This document shows positions 54,846 to 61,940 of a stretch of DNA of 64,000 bases, piece by piece. Both the position numbers and the translations under genes were made by a program. Numbering within the stretch: position 1 is the first letter of the stretch; every line of letters begins with the position of its first letter. The stretch comes from an uncultured Flavobacteriaceae bacterium. Its GTDB lineage: Bacteria; Bacteroidota; Bacteroidia; Flavobacteriales; Flavobacteriaceae. Below the pieces are notes generated by a model, which worked only from the letters and a program-made list of their open reading frames with translations, was not told the DNA's origin and did no database searches. The stretch is taken from NCBI GenBank assembly GCA_947500445.1, contig CANMSB010000001.1, positions 372,001 through 436,000 on the forward strand, written 5' to 3'.

Positions 54846-55427
54846 ATGGATGTACTTATCAACGATTCCCAACTCATTAGAAATTATATTGAAGGTGATG
54901 AAAGGGCCTTGGCCACTTTGATCAATCGCCACAACCAGCGTATAAGCGGCTTTATTTACTCCAAAGTCAACGACCGCGATATTACGGAAGATATTTTTCA
55001 GGATACCTTTATTAAAGTAATCCGCACCCTAAAACGGGGAACCTACAGTGAGGAAGGGAAGTTTTTGCCCTGGGTAATGCGTATAGCCCACAATTTGATC
55101 ATTGACCATTTCAGAAAAACTTCCAGGATGCCCATGTTCGAGGGAAGCGATAGTTTCAACATTTTTTCTTTTGTGAGCGACGATCGTTTGAACATTGAAA
55201 AGAAAATGATCAAAGAGCAGATCGATTGCGACTTGAACCATCTTATAGAGGAATTGCCGACGGACCAAAAGCAAGTGTTGTTGATGCGTATCTATAAGGA
55301 TATGAGTTTTAAGGAAATTTCGGAGATAACCGGTGTAAGTATCAACACTGCCCTGGGTAGAATGCGCTATGCCCTGATCAACCTTAGGAAGATCATTGAG
55401 AAGCACAACATAGTTTTAACGAATTAA
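54846..55427 (+). CDS. ECF-type RNA polymerase sigma factor, copy 1
   Basis: A 193-residue sigma-70-family protein with region 2 (IRNYIEGDERALATLINRHNQRISGFIYSKV, DITEDIFQDTFIKVIRTL, LPWVMRIAHNLIIDHFRK) and region 4 (LPTDQKQVLLMRIYKDMSFKEISEITGVSINTALGRMRYALINLRKII). It has no region 3 and no extra C-terminal domain, so it is a minimal ECF factor. No anti-sigma (FecR or zinc-anti-sigma) gene is next to it; instead a 48-residue protein follows after 80 bases. A close paralogue of the same length lies at 56005. Confidence 0.93.
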   Translation: MDVLINDSQLIRNYIEGDERALATLINRHNQRISGFIYSKVNDRDITEDIFQDTFIKVIRTLKRGTYSEEGKFLPWVMRIAHNLIIDHFRKTSRMPMFEGSDSFNIFSFVSDDRLNIEKKMIKEQIDCDLNHLIEELPTDQKQVLLMRIYKDMSFKEISEITGVSINTALGRMRYALINLRKIIEKHNIVLTN

Positions 55428-55507
55428 TTTACCAAAGGTCGAACGGATAAATGAAATAGTACTTATATGGCGTTATCAACAGGAACGACATTATTATTTA
55501 AGATACT

Positions 55508-55654
55508 ATGGAAGATATTTACGTGAATGACGATACTGCATGTAGGTTGGTAAAAACCAAAAAGGAACGGTTGCAGTTCCTGTTGGATTATTCTAAAAGC
55601 CTTTATATCGAAGAGGTGGCAAACGGTTTGGTATTGGAGAGTTGCAAGAATTGA
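55508..55654 (+). CDS. 48-residue protein downstream of ECF sigma, copy 1
   Basis: A short frame from ATG 55508 to TGA 55654 followed by a strong terminator. It reads MEDIYVNDDTACRLVKTKKE, then RLQFLLDYSKSLYIEEVANG, then LVLESCKN. The partner after the second sigma gene shares ME, Y, C-x-L-x-K and the block FLLDYSKSL-x-I at the same positions, which shows that both are real coding sequences under selection. Function unknown; the constant position behind the sigma factor suggests a regulator of, or a partner in, the same response. Confidence 0.75.
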   Translation: MEDIYVNDDTACRLVKTKKERLQFLLDYSKSLYIEEVANGLVLESCKN

Positions 55655-55674
55655 ATTCGGATATAAAAAGTAGG

Positions 55675-55702
55675 GCCCCCGTACACACGGGGGCTTTTTT
55701 TT
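55675..55702 (+). terminator. Rho-independent terminator of sigma cassette 1
   Basis: Perfect 8-bp stem GCCCCCGT/ACGGGGGC (55675-55682 and 55687-55694), loop ACAC, eight T. The following 300 bases (55703-56004) contain no gene; a TAGTTTTA box-like sequence near 55880 may be the promoter of the second sigma gene. Confidence 0.95.
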
Positions 55703-56004
55703 GGCCCTAAACCAAAAAACCAGGTATTTCATAGATGAAACAATACCGTTCGTCGATGTTTTGAGATTTCCGCCGAACGTGATATTCTCGATTAAATTGT
55801 GTTCAAATTATCCAAACAGGGATTTCACATCAAAAACCAGTGGTTTGACAACAATGTTTTTACAGAACATGGGGTATTGTATAGTTTTAGGTCATAATTA
55901 AAAAACAAAGCTGGTATCGATACGATAACAGTTTGAGCAACCAAACAAAGACCAACAAAGCTTACTAAATCAAAATCATCTACTTAACCAAAAAACTTGA
56001 TCGT

Positions 56005-56586
56005 ATGGAATTTCAAATTGAAGACTCAGTATTAGTAAACAACTTTATCAGTGGAGACGAAAAAGCATTGGAAATTCTGATCAACAGACATAACCAGCGA
56101 ATATCCAGTTTTATTTATTCGAAGGTTTTGGATAAGGATGTTACGGAAGATATTTTTCAAGATACTTTTATAAAGGTCATCAAGACACTAAAAAAAGGTT
56201 CCTATAGCGAAGAAGGAAAATTTTTGCCATGGGTGATGCGCATAGCACATAACTTGATCATCGATCATTTCAGAAGAAACAAAAGAATGCCGATGTTCGA
56301 AGGAAACGAGGATTTCAATATTTTCTCGGTAATCGGTGATGATAAGTTAAATGCTGAAAAACAATTGATTAAAGATCAAATCGATAGTGATCTTAGAAGT
56401 TTGATCGACGAACTTCCAGACGATCAGCGAGAAGTACTTTTAATGCGTATTTATAAGGATATGAGTTTTAAAGAGATATCGGAAAACACCGGGGTGAGCA
56501 TCAACACCGCTTTGGGACGTATGCGTTACGCTTTGATAAATCTTCGAAAAATCATTGAAAAAAACAACATTGTACTAACCAACTAA
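56005..56586 (+). CDS. ECF-type RNA polymerase sigma factor, copy 2
   Basis: A 193-residue paralogue of the protein at 54846, aligning without gaps. Segments identical in both include INRHNQRIS, FIYSKV, TEDIFQDTFIKVI, YSEEGKFLPWVMRIAHNLIIDHFR, MPMFEG and the whole DNA-contact part LLMRIYKDMSFKEIS plus TGVSINTALGRMRYALINLRKIIEK. Differences cluster at the N-terminus and in the linker between regions 2 and 4. The identical region 4 helices suggest overlapping promoter recognition. The leader has TTAACCAAAAAA shortly before the ATG, as in copy 1. A 47-residue companion follows after 73 bases. Confidence 0.93.
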   Translation: MEFQIEDSVLVNNFISGDEKALEILINRHNQRISSFIYSKVLDKDVTEDIFQDTFIKVIKTLKKGSYSEEGKFLPWVMRIAHNLIIDHFRRNKRMPMFEGNEDFNIFSVIGDDKLNAEKQLIKDQIDSDLRSLIDELPDDQREVLLMRIYKDMSFKEISENTGVSINTALGRMRYALINLRKIIEKNNIVLTN

Positions 56587-56659
56587 AAGAACTCTTCGGG
56601 AGTAAAACAATATTTTTATATTGATGGCGTTATGGTAATATAACTATACGATCATCAAT

Positions 56660-56803
56660 ATGGAAAAAACTTACGCAAAAAACCAAGGAGATTGTGAACT
56701 CACTAAGGCTTGTCCGGAAACTGTGAAGTTTCTATTGGATTATTCCAAGTCGTTACATATTGTAAAATATGATGGAGTGCGTTTTGAGAACAACTTGAAT
56801 TAA
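56660..56803 (+). CDS. 47-residue protein downstream of ECF sigma, copy 2
   Basis: A short frame from ATG 56660 to TAA 56803, reading MEKTYAKNQGDCELTKACPE, then TVKFLLDYSKSLHIVKYDGV, then RFENNLN. The block FLLDYSKSL-x-I and several flanking residues match the protein at 55508. It is soluble, with a mildly acidic N-terminus and two cysteines. It ends 25 bases before a bidirectional terminator. Function unknown. Confidence 0.78.
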   Translation: MEKTYAKNQGDCELTKACPETVKFLLDYSKSLHIVKYDGVRFENNLN

Positions 56804-56828
56804 AAGAACTAGTACCTGTGTACTACTG

Positions 56829-56857
56829 AAAAAAGCCCGTTACTTACGGGCTTTTTT
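56829..56857. terminator. Bidirectional terminator of sigma cassette 2 and nth
   Basis: 12-bp perfect stem AAAAAAGCCCGT/ACGGGCTTTTTT with loop TACTT. The nth stop codon (56840-56842, minus strand) lies at the loop edge, so the hairpin also encodes the C-terminal residues of Nth. Confidence 0.95.
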
Positions 56858-57505
56858 CAGTTTATGGTATGCACTGATCACCGTTTTTCGACCGATCGTT
56901 TTTGTAATCACGTCCTTGTCCAGATTCCATCCTCTGGCAGGACTGTATTCCCGACCATACCAAATAATCTGTAAATGTAGGTCGTTCCAAATTTCTTCCG
57001 GAAAAAGGCGTTTGGCATCCCGCTCGGTCTGCACCACGTTTTTACCGTTTGAAAAGCCCCACCGGTACATTAGTCTATGAATGTGGGTATCTACCGGAAA
57101 TGCGGGTATACCGAAGGCCTGCGAAACCACTACACTTGCCGTTTTATGGCCCACCGCCGGTAGTTCTTCCAAAAGATGGATTTCTTTAGGGACCTTGCCA
57201 TCGTGTTTGGCGATCAAGATTTCCGATAATCCATGTATGCCCTTCGATTTCATTGGGGAAAGACCAACGGGGCGTATGATATCCCTAATTTCTTCCACGG
57301 TAAGTTTTACCATGTCATAGGGGTTGTCCGCTTTGGCAAACAATACCGGGGTAATCTGATTTACCCGTACATCAGTGCTTTGAGCGGACAATAGAACGGC
57401 AATCAATAGGGTATAGGGATCTTTATGGTCCAGTGGCACCGGAATTTCAGGGTAGTACTCCCGTAATGTCTTTATTGTGAAGGCAACCTTTTCGGCTTTG
57501 GTCAT
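56840..57505 (-). CDS. nth: Endonuclease III homologue lacking the 4Fe-4S cysteines
   Basis: A 221-residue HhH-GPD DNA glycosylase/AP lyase of base excision repair. The helix-hairpin-helix is LEELPAVGHKTASVVV near residue 115 with the catalytic lysine (GHKTAS), and the catalytic aspartate is in FPVDTHIHRLMYRWG near 138. In E. coli Nth the C-terminal loop has four cysteines holding a 4Fe-4S cluster; here that part reads LHLQIIWYGREYSPARGWNLDKDVITKTIG and the whole protein has no cysteine. Cluster-less homologues occur in flavobacteria. The C-terminal KKARK is encoded within a terminator stem. Confidence 0.9.
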   Translation of the reverse strand: MTKAEKVAFTIKTLREYYPEIPVPLDHKDPYTLLIAVLLSAQSTDVRVNQITPVLFAKADNPYDMVKLTVEEIRDIIRPVGLSPMKSKGIHGLSEILIAKHDGKVPKEIHLLEELPAVGHKTASVVVSQAFGIPAFPVDTHIHRLMYRWGFSNGKNVVQTERDAKRLFPEEIWNDLHLQIIWYGREYSPARGWNLDKDVITKTIGRKTVISAYHKLKKARK

Positions 57506-57560
57506 TTTTGTTTAATTTTACGACGAAAATAATAAACACAAATTTAAGTAATATAAACGC

Positions 57561-58013
57561 ATGAATACACTAAAAATAGGGGACACCGTTCCTGAGTTTT
57601 CCACCACGGATCAAGACGGAAATACTGTTAAACTTTCCGATTATAAAGGAAAGAAATTGATCGTTTTCTTTTATCCTGCTGCCAATACGCCCGGTTGTAC
57701 GGCCGAAGCCTGTAATTTACGGGACAATTATGCCGCCTTACAGGAACAAGGCTACGAGTTGTTAGGGGTAAGTGCCGATTCCGAAAAAAAGCAGTCCAAT
57801 TTTAAGAAAAAGTATGACTTTCCATTCCCGCTATTGGCCGATGTCGATAAAACGGTAATCGAAACTTTTGGTGTATGGGGCCTAAAAAAATTCATGGGCA
57901 GGGAATACGACGGAATCCATAGAAAAACCTTTGTAGTCGATGGAGATGGAAAAGTAACGAAGGTTATCGACAAAGTAAAAACGAAAGACCACGCCGCGCA
58001 ACTGCTCGATTGA
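57561..58013 (+). CDS. bcp: Thioredoxin-dependent thiol peroxidase (Bcp/PrxQ)
   Basis: A 150-residue atypical 2-Cys peroxiredoxin that reduces peroxides with thioredoxin. The peroxidatic and resolving cysteines are five residues apart in FYPAANTPGCTAEACNLRDNY near residues 46 and 51, the arrangement of the PrxQ/Bcp group. GVSADSEKKQSNFKKKYDFPFPLLAD follows as expected. Full length, cytoplasmic. Divergent from nth. Confidence 0.94.
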   Translation: MNTLKIGDTVPEFSTTDQDGNTVKLSDYKGKKLIVFFYPAANTPGCTAEACNLRDNYAALQEQGYELLGVSADSEKKQSNFKKKYDFPFPLLADVDKTVIETFGVWGLKKFMGREYDGIHRKTFVVDGDGKVTKVIDKVKTKDHAAQLLD

Positions 58014-58043
58014 GCCATAAAAGCGATATGGTAAAGGAAACTG

Positions 58044-58074
58044 CCGTTAAGAAATTATTTCTTAGCGGTTTTCT
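58044..58074 (+). terminator. Terminator of bcp overlapping the end of the convergent gene
   Basis: CCGTTAAGAAA (58044-58054) pairs with TTTCTTAGCGG (58058-58068, one G-U pair) across the 3-base loop TTA, which is the stop codon of the minus-strand gene, followed by T-rich sequence. Confidence 0.8.
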
Positions 58075-59536
58075 TTTTGGTATCCTCTTTTTTTTCGGGC
58101 AGTTGTTTTCTGGTAAACAGCTTGTTGTTTTTAATCATTTCCGCGATTCCTTCGGGAAGCATTTCTTCCCAACCGCCTTCTTCGTTCATGATTTTTTTGA
58201 GCACGTCCCGCGAGAAAATGTGCATGATTTCGGGATCGTAGTCAATAATGTCCATCACCTTGCCATTGTACTTGAAAAACTTGTACAGTTCTTTCATCCT
58301 CGGGTGCACCTTTACGTTGTTACTGGTCATTATCTGACCGGTTTCCGTATTCTTCATCGGATACAGATATACTTGTAAGTCTTTGAAAAACAGCTTTCCA
58401 AAGGCTTCCAAAATGCCACCGCTCAAATTACGGTAGTACTTTTCATCAAAGATGTCGACCAGGTTATTGACGCCCATGGTCAGCCCTATTTTCTCTTTGG
58501 TATAGTTGTTAAAATACTCTACCAGCTTATAATACTCCTGAAATTTGGAGATCATTACCGTTTGGCCCAAAGAGCATAACAGCTCCGCACGATCCATAAA
58601 ATCTTGTTCATCGATTTCTCCCGAGGCCCTAAGGTTGCTCAAGGTTATTTCGAAAATGATGATCGTTTTTTCTTCATTCACCGATGGGTCCCTGATAAAA
58701 ATATCATAGGATTTGTGGAACATATCGGTGTTGACCTTGGTAACCGGCCGAAAACTACCGCGCATGGCCAAAATATTTTTTTTGTACAGTTCCGCGGCGG
58801 GCAACAAGTTGTTTCCGTCCGGTCCGAACATTACCGCATCGGTCATGTTGTTGCGTATGAGCTGTAGGCTCATAAGGCGGTTGTCCACATTTTTAAAGTT
58901 CGGCCCTGAAAAATTCACCATATCGATTTCTATGGTATCCTTATCGATGTGGTCGTAGATATAACGAAGCAGTTTACGCGGCTTGTCATACTTGTAAAAA
59001 GCACCGTATATTAGGTTTACGCCAACAGTTCCCAAGGTTTCCTGCTGTAATCGCGCCTCATTTTGTTTGAAACGGATGTGAAGGATAATTTCGTCGAATT
59101 CTTTTTGGCCAGGTTCCAATTGAAACCTTATGCCTACCCAACCGTGGCCTTTATAGCGTTTTGAAAAATCGATGGTCGCCACCGTATTGGCATAGGAAAA
59201 AAACAATCGTTCCGGGTGTTTCTCCCTACTGATGCGCTCTTCCATGAGGTTCATTTCATGGGCCAACATCCGTTTTAATCGGGCCTGGGTAACATATCTT
59301 CCGTCCGCCTCTACACCATAAATGGCATCGCTAAAATCTTTATCGTAGGCGCTCATCGCCTTGGCGATGGTACCCGATGCACCTCCTGATCTAAAAAAAT
59401 GTCTTGCGGTTTCCTGACCGGCACCGATCTCCGCAAAACTGCCATAAATATCGGGATTAAGGTTGATTCGTAAGGTTTTTGCCTTTATGGAGGGAATGTT
59501 TTCAAACGAGGTGTCCCTTTTTAGAACTGAAGCCAT
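58055..59536 (-). CDS. Conserved 493-residue protein of unknown function
   Basis: A soluble protein of a family I know from flavobacterial and some other genomes, sometimes labelled nicotinate-nucleotide adenylyltransferase; it has no HxGH or other adenylyltransferase motif, so I do not accept that name. Recognisable conserved stretches are KTLRINLNPDIYGSFAEIGAGQETARHFFRSGGASGTIAKAMSAYDKDFSDAIYG (about 20-75), KGHGWVGIRFQLEPG, ETLGTVGVNLIYGAFY, MDRAELLCSLGQTVMISKFQEYYKLVEYF and NNVKVHPRMKELYKFF. The GSFAEIGAGQE segment could be a nucleotide- or phosphate-binding loop. Ends with a Lys-rich tail encoded partly in a terminator. A hairpin (ACCCGA/TCGGGT, 59574-59589) lies in its leader. Confidence 0.8.
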   Translation of the reverse strand: MASVLKRDTSFENIPSIKAKTLRINLNPDIYGSFAEIGAGQETARHFFRSGGASGTIAKAMSAYDKDFSDAIYGVEADGRYVTQARLKRMLAHEMNLMEERISREKHPERLFFSYANTVATIDFSKRYKGHGWVGIRFQLEPGQKEFDEIILHIRFKQNEARLQQETLGTVGVNLIYGAFYKYDKPRKLLRYIYDHIDKDTIEIDMVNFSGPNFKNVDNRLMSLQLIRNNMTDAVMFGPDGNNLLPAAELYKKNILAMRGSFRPVTKVNTDMFHKSYDIFIRDPSVNEEKTIIIFEITLSNLRASGEIDEQDFMDRAELLCSLGQTVMISKFQEYYKLVEYFNNYTKEKIGLTMGVNNLVDIFDEKYYRNLSGGILEAFGKLFFKDLQVYLYPMKNTETGQIMTSNNVKVHPRMKELYKFFKYNGKVMDIIDYDPEIMHIFSRDVLKKIMNEEGGWEEMLPEGIAEMIKNNKLFTRKQLPEKKEDTKKKTAKK

Positions 59537-59666
59537 TGATCGTTTTTAGGTTTTCGAGCCGATAGTGGACAGCACCCGATTTTTCGGGTACTGACGCAGC
59601 TTGATTTGATTGTACAACGCTAAACAAAGTTAAGAAGTTAAAAACATCTTTTAACAAATTATGTTA

Positions 59667-59674
59667 TAAATTTG
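59667..59674 (+). promoter_or_regulatory. Promoter -7 box (TAAATTTG) of the PhnP-like gene
   Basis: Exact TAnnTTTG match seven bases before the ATG at 59682, predicting a leader of only a few bases. Confidence 0.5.
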
Positions 59675-59681
59675 GTATCAC

Positions 59682-60458
59682 ATGAAGTCAGGTTTGAAAA
59701 TCACATTTTTGGGTACGGGAACCTCTCAAGGGATCCCTATAATCGGGAGTACCCATCCGGTTTGCCTGAGCAAGGACCCCAAGGACAAACGACTTCGGGT
59801 ATCCGTAATGATTTCATGGGGCGACTACAATTATGTAATCGATTGTGGTCCCGATTTTAGGCAACAAATGTTGACCCACAAGGTATCCCGGTTGGACGGC
59901 ATACTGTTTACCCATGAGCACGCCGATCATACGGCAGGTATCGATGATATTCGCCCTTTTTTTTTCAGACAGGGCGATATACCCATATATGCCCATAAAA
60001 GGGTAGTCACCGCATTGGAACGCCGTTTCGACTATATTTTTGCGAACGAAAACCGGTACCCCGGTGCCCCGGCGGTCGCCATACACACAGTAGTACCCAA
60101 CGTCTCTTTTGCCCTAGGAGACAAAACGGTGGTACCTGTAGAGGCCTATCACAATAGGTTGCAGGTTTTTGGTTATCGGATCGGTGGCTTTACCTACCTT
60201 ACCGATGTTAAAAGCATGGCCGATGATCAGTTGGAAAAAATAAAGGGTTGCACGGTATTGGTAGTAAATGCGTTGCGCCAAGAGCCCCATCATTCGCATT
60301 TCAATTTGGAAGAAGCCCTTGACTTTGTAGAAAAGGTAGGCCCAAAGGCCGCGTATTTTACCCATATCAGCCATCATCTGGGATTTCATGAGGAGGTAAA
60401 CCGTAGTCTGCCCGAACATGTGCATTTGGCCTATGACAATCTGGTCATCGAAGTTTAG
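59682..60458 (+). CDS. PhnP-like metallo-beta-lactamase-fold phosphodiesterase
   Basis: A 258-residue cytoplasmic MBL-fold hydrolase. N-terminal LKITFLGTGTSQGIPIIG, a cysteine-bearing insertion (HPVCLSKDPKDKRLRVSVMI), the metal motif LFTHEHADHTAGIDDIRPF near residue 75, YLTDVKSM near 170, and the late motif NALRQEPHHSHFNLEEALDF near 200 match the PhnP/cyclic phosphodiesterase branch, also found as YhfI-like proteins. No phn genes are nearby, so a role in phosphonate use is not supported; a general phosphodiesterase function is more likely. Confidence 0.88.
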   Translation: MKSGLKITFLGTGTSQGIPIIGSTHPVCLSKDPKDKRLRVSVMISWGDYNYVIDCGPDFRQQMLTHKVSRLDGILFTHEHADHTAGIDDIRPFFFRQGDIPIYAHKRVVTALERRFDYIFANENRYPGAPAVAIHTVVPNVSFALGDKTVVPVEAYHNRLQVFGYRIGGFTYLTDVKSMADDQLEKIKGCTVLVVNALRQEPHHSHFNLEEALDFVEKVGPKAAYFTHISHHLGFHEEVNRSLPEHVHLAYDNLVIEV

Positions 60459-60621
60459 AGATAGGACGCCGTCTAAGTTGTATACAGTACCGGAAACTAA
60501 GGCTTTTAGATCATTATTATGGTGCGAAAGGCGAAATTTATAGGCATTAGAAAAACGTAAGACAAGTTCGATACATACTAGGGTTGTCATCCCTTCGTTT
60601 ATTATTTTAAAACCCATTATT

Positions 60622-61116
60622 TTGAAGAACAAAATTTTCCTTTACCTATTTATTTTTGCGGCCCTTATCGCACTTTACCTGTTTGTTAGCGGAGGTAAGA
60701 TGGCCGATGTCAAAGACCAAAAGATTCAAGCGCTACGAACGGAGGTACAGCAGTTAAAGGATTCGGTGCAGAACGCTCAGTTAAAGGCGTTGGACATGCA
60801 ATATTTTTCGTTGGAAAACAATGATGATGCGCTTGCCTATTACGACCATTTACAGCTGCAGGACCCGGCCCGTTATATTGCCGATAAACTTCTGGAAACC
60901 AATGAGTCCAAAGGCGATAATCCATTGATTCCATATGAGGGGATGGAAAGCGATTTTAAGCTGAACAGAATAAAGTTATTGAACCATAAATGGATCATTG
61001 CCGATTTTTCGGATGGAAAATACTGGGGGGAAATACAGCTTAAGTATGAGCTGAAAGATGATTTAGGGGTCGATTTTACGCTTATGGACCATTTGCTATA
61101 TACACGTAGCAACTAA
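60622..61116 (+). CDS. Membrane-anchored protein of unknown function
   Basis: A 164-residue protein starting at TTG 60622 (no suitable ATG upstream). One N-terminal helix (residues about 4-23, KIFLYLFIFAALIALYLFVSGG) anchors a coiled-coil stretch (DVKDQKIQALRTEVQQLKDSVQNAQLKALDM) and a compact C-terminal domain (about 60-164) with PLIPYEGMESDFKLNRIKLLNHKWIIADFSDGKYWGEIQLKYEL. The layout parallels the FtsL/DivIC-like or signal-anchor proteins, but no family is recognised. Conserved-looking; probably faces the periplasm. Confidence 0.72.
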   Translation: MKNKIFLYLFIFAALIALYLFVSGGKMADVKDQKIQALRTEVQQLKDSVQNAQLKALDMQYFSLENNDDALAYYDHLQLQDPARYIADKLLETNESKGDNPLIPYEGMESDFKLNRIKLLNHKWIIADFSDGKYWGEIQLKYELKDDLGVDFTLMDHLLYTRSN

Positions 61117-61141
61117 TGCCATTTTAACTTTTAAATAGCAC
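61116..61141. repeat. 26-bp palindromic repeat, degenerate copy 4 (opposite orientation)
   Basis: Matches the reverse complement of the consensus with a few changes (ATGCCATTTTAAC start). It begins at the last base of the 60622 gene's stop codon. Confidence 0.65.
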
Positions 61142-61251
61142 TAATAAATGGTTTCTTTTTCAATTATTCTTCGTTGAAAAAAATAACCGTAACTGCCGCT
61201 ATGCTTAGGTTTTTCGCCTTGAATACCTAAAAAATAATTCAATTTCTATAC

Positions 61252-61277
61252 GTACCATTTCAAAGTTAAAATGGTAT
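61252..61277. repeat. 26-bp palindromic repeat, copy 5
   Basis: Arms GTACCATTT and AAATGGTAT around CAAAGTTA. It ends five bases before the stop of the convergent esterase gene, so this convergent gap is bounded by two copies in opposite orientation. Confidence 0.85.
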
Positions 61278-61282
61278 AAGGC

Positions 61283-61939
61283 TTATCGTTTTAACAGCCA
61301 GTTTTTAAAGGAGTTTAAATTTTGAGGTGAAACGCCGTGGCCTACGGGAAACTCTTCATAAACATGTGCGATACCTAATTGTTTTAGAAAAGGGGATATG
61401 CGCTGGGCCCATTCGGGTGGTATCACCTGATCTACCTGACCATGGGAGGCATAGACGCTTAAGTTGGAATGATCTTTCCCTTTGTAGTCCGGTATCAGTA
61501 TGTCCTCATTGATGTAACCGCTCAGCCCTACGACCGTCCTTATTTTTTCGGGGTAGGAGAGTGCCACGGAATAACTGAGAATGGTCCCTTGGCTAAACCC
61601 CAGTAAGGTTACCCGAGTATCATCCAAATGATAGGTACGACAGGCCTCTTCGATAAAACCGATTATTTTTTCTCTAGAGCTTATGGCTTGTTCGTTATCG
61701 CTCCATTTGCCCTGTTCCGCATCAAAATTTATGGCATACCAGGCATATCCGAACGGTTCCATTGCATATGGGGCACGTGCCGATATGACCGTGTGATCCT
61801 TGGGCAATTCGGATGCAAAGGAAAAAAGATCTTCTTCATTGCTTCCATACCCGTGAAAAAGAAAGATTACCGGAGCCTTGTCCGTTGTTGGGTCCGATGG
61901 CCTTATGAGATGGGTCAACGATAAAGGGGCTGTGGTCAT
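61283..61939 (-). CDS. Alpha/beta-hydrolase of the phospholipase/carboxylesterase family
   Basis: A 218-residue serine esterase. Oxyanion region APVIFLFHGYGSNEEDLFSFA near residue 25, nucleophile elbow LLGFSQGTILSYSVAL near 115, acid in SHGQVDQVIPPEWA near 170 and histidine in EEFPVGHGVSPQNL near 200. This matches the YtpA/acyl-protein thioesterase-like carboxylesterase group. No signal peptide. The gene follows the DUF4870-like gene with a one-base gap, so both are in one operon. Confidence 0.9.
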   Translation of the reverse strand: MTTAPLSLTHLIRPSDPTTDKAPVIFLFHGYGSNEEDLFSFASELPKDHTVISARAPYAMEPFGYAWYAINFDAEQGKWSDNEQAISSREKIIGFIEEACRTYHLDDTRVTLLGFSQGTILSYSVALSYPEKIRTVVGLSGYINEDILIPDYKGKDHSNLSVYASHGQVDQVIPPEWAQRISPFLKQLGIAHVYEEFPVGHGVSPQNLNSFKNWLLKR

Positions 61940-61940
61940 A

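Noticed and set aside
59571-59590. ACCCGA/TCGGGT hairpin as a terminator
   Set aside because: It lies in the leader of the minus-strand gene at 59536, has a 6-bp stem and no T-run in the needed direction.
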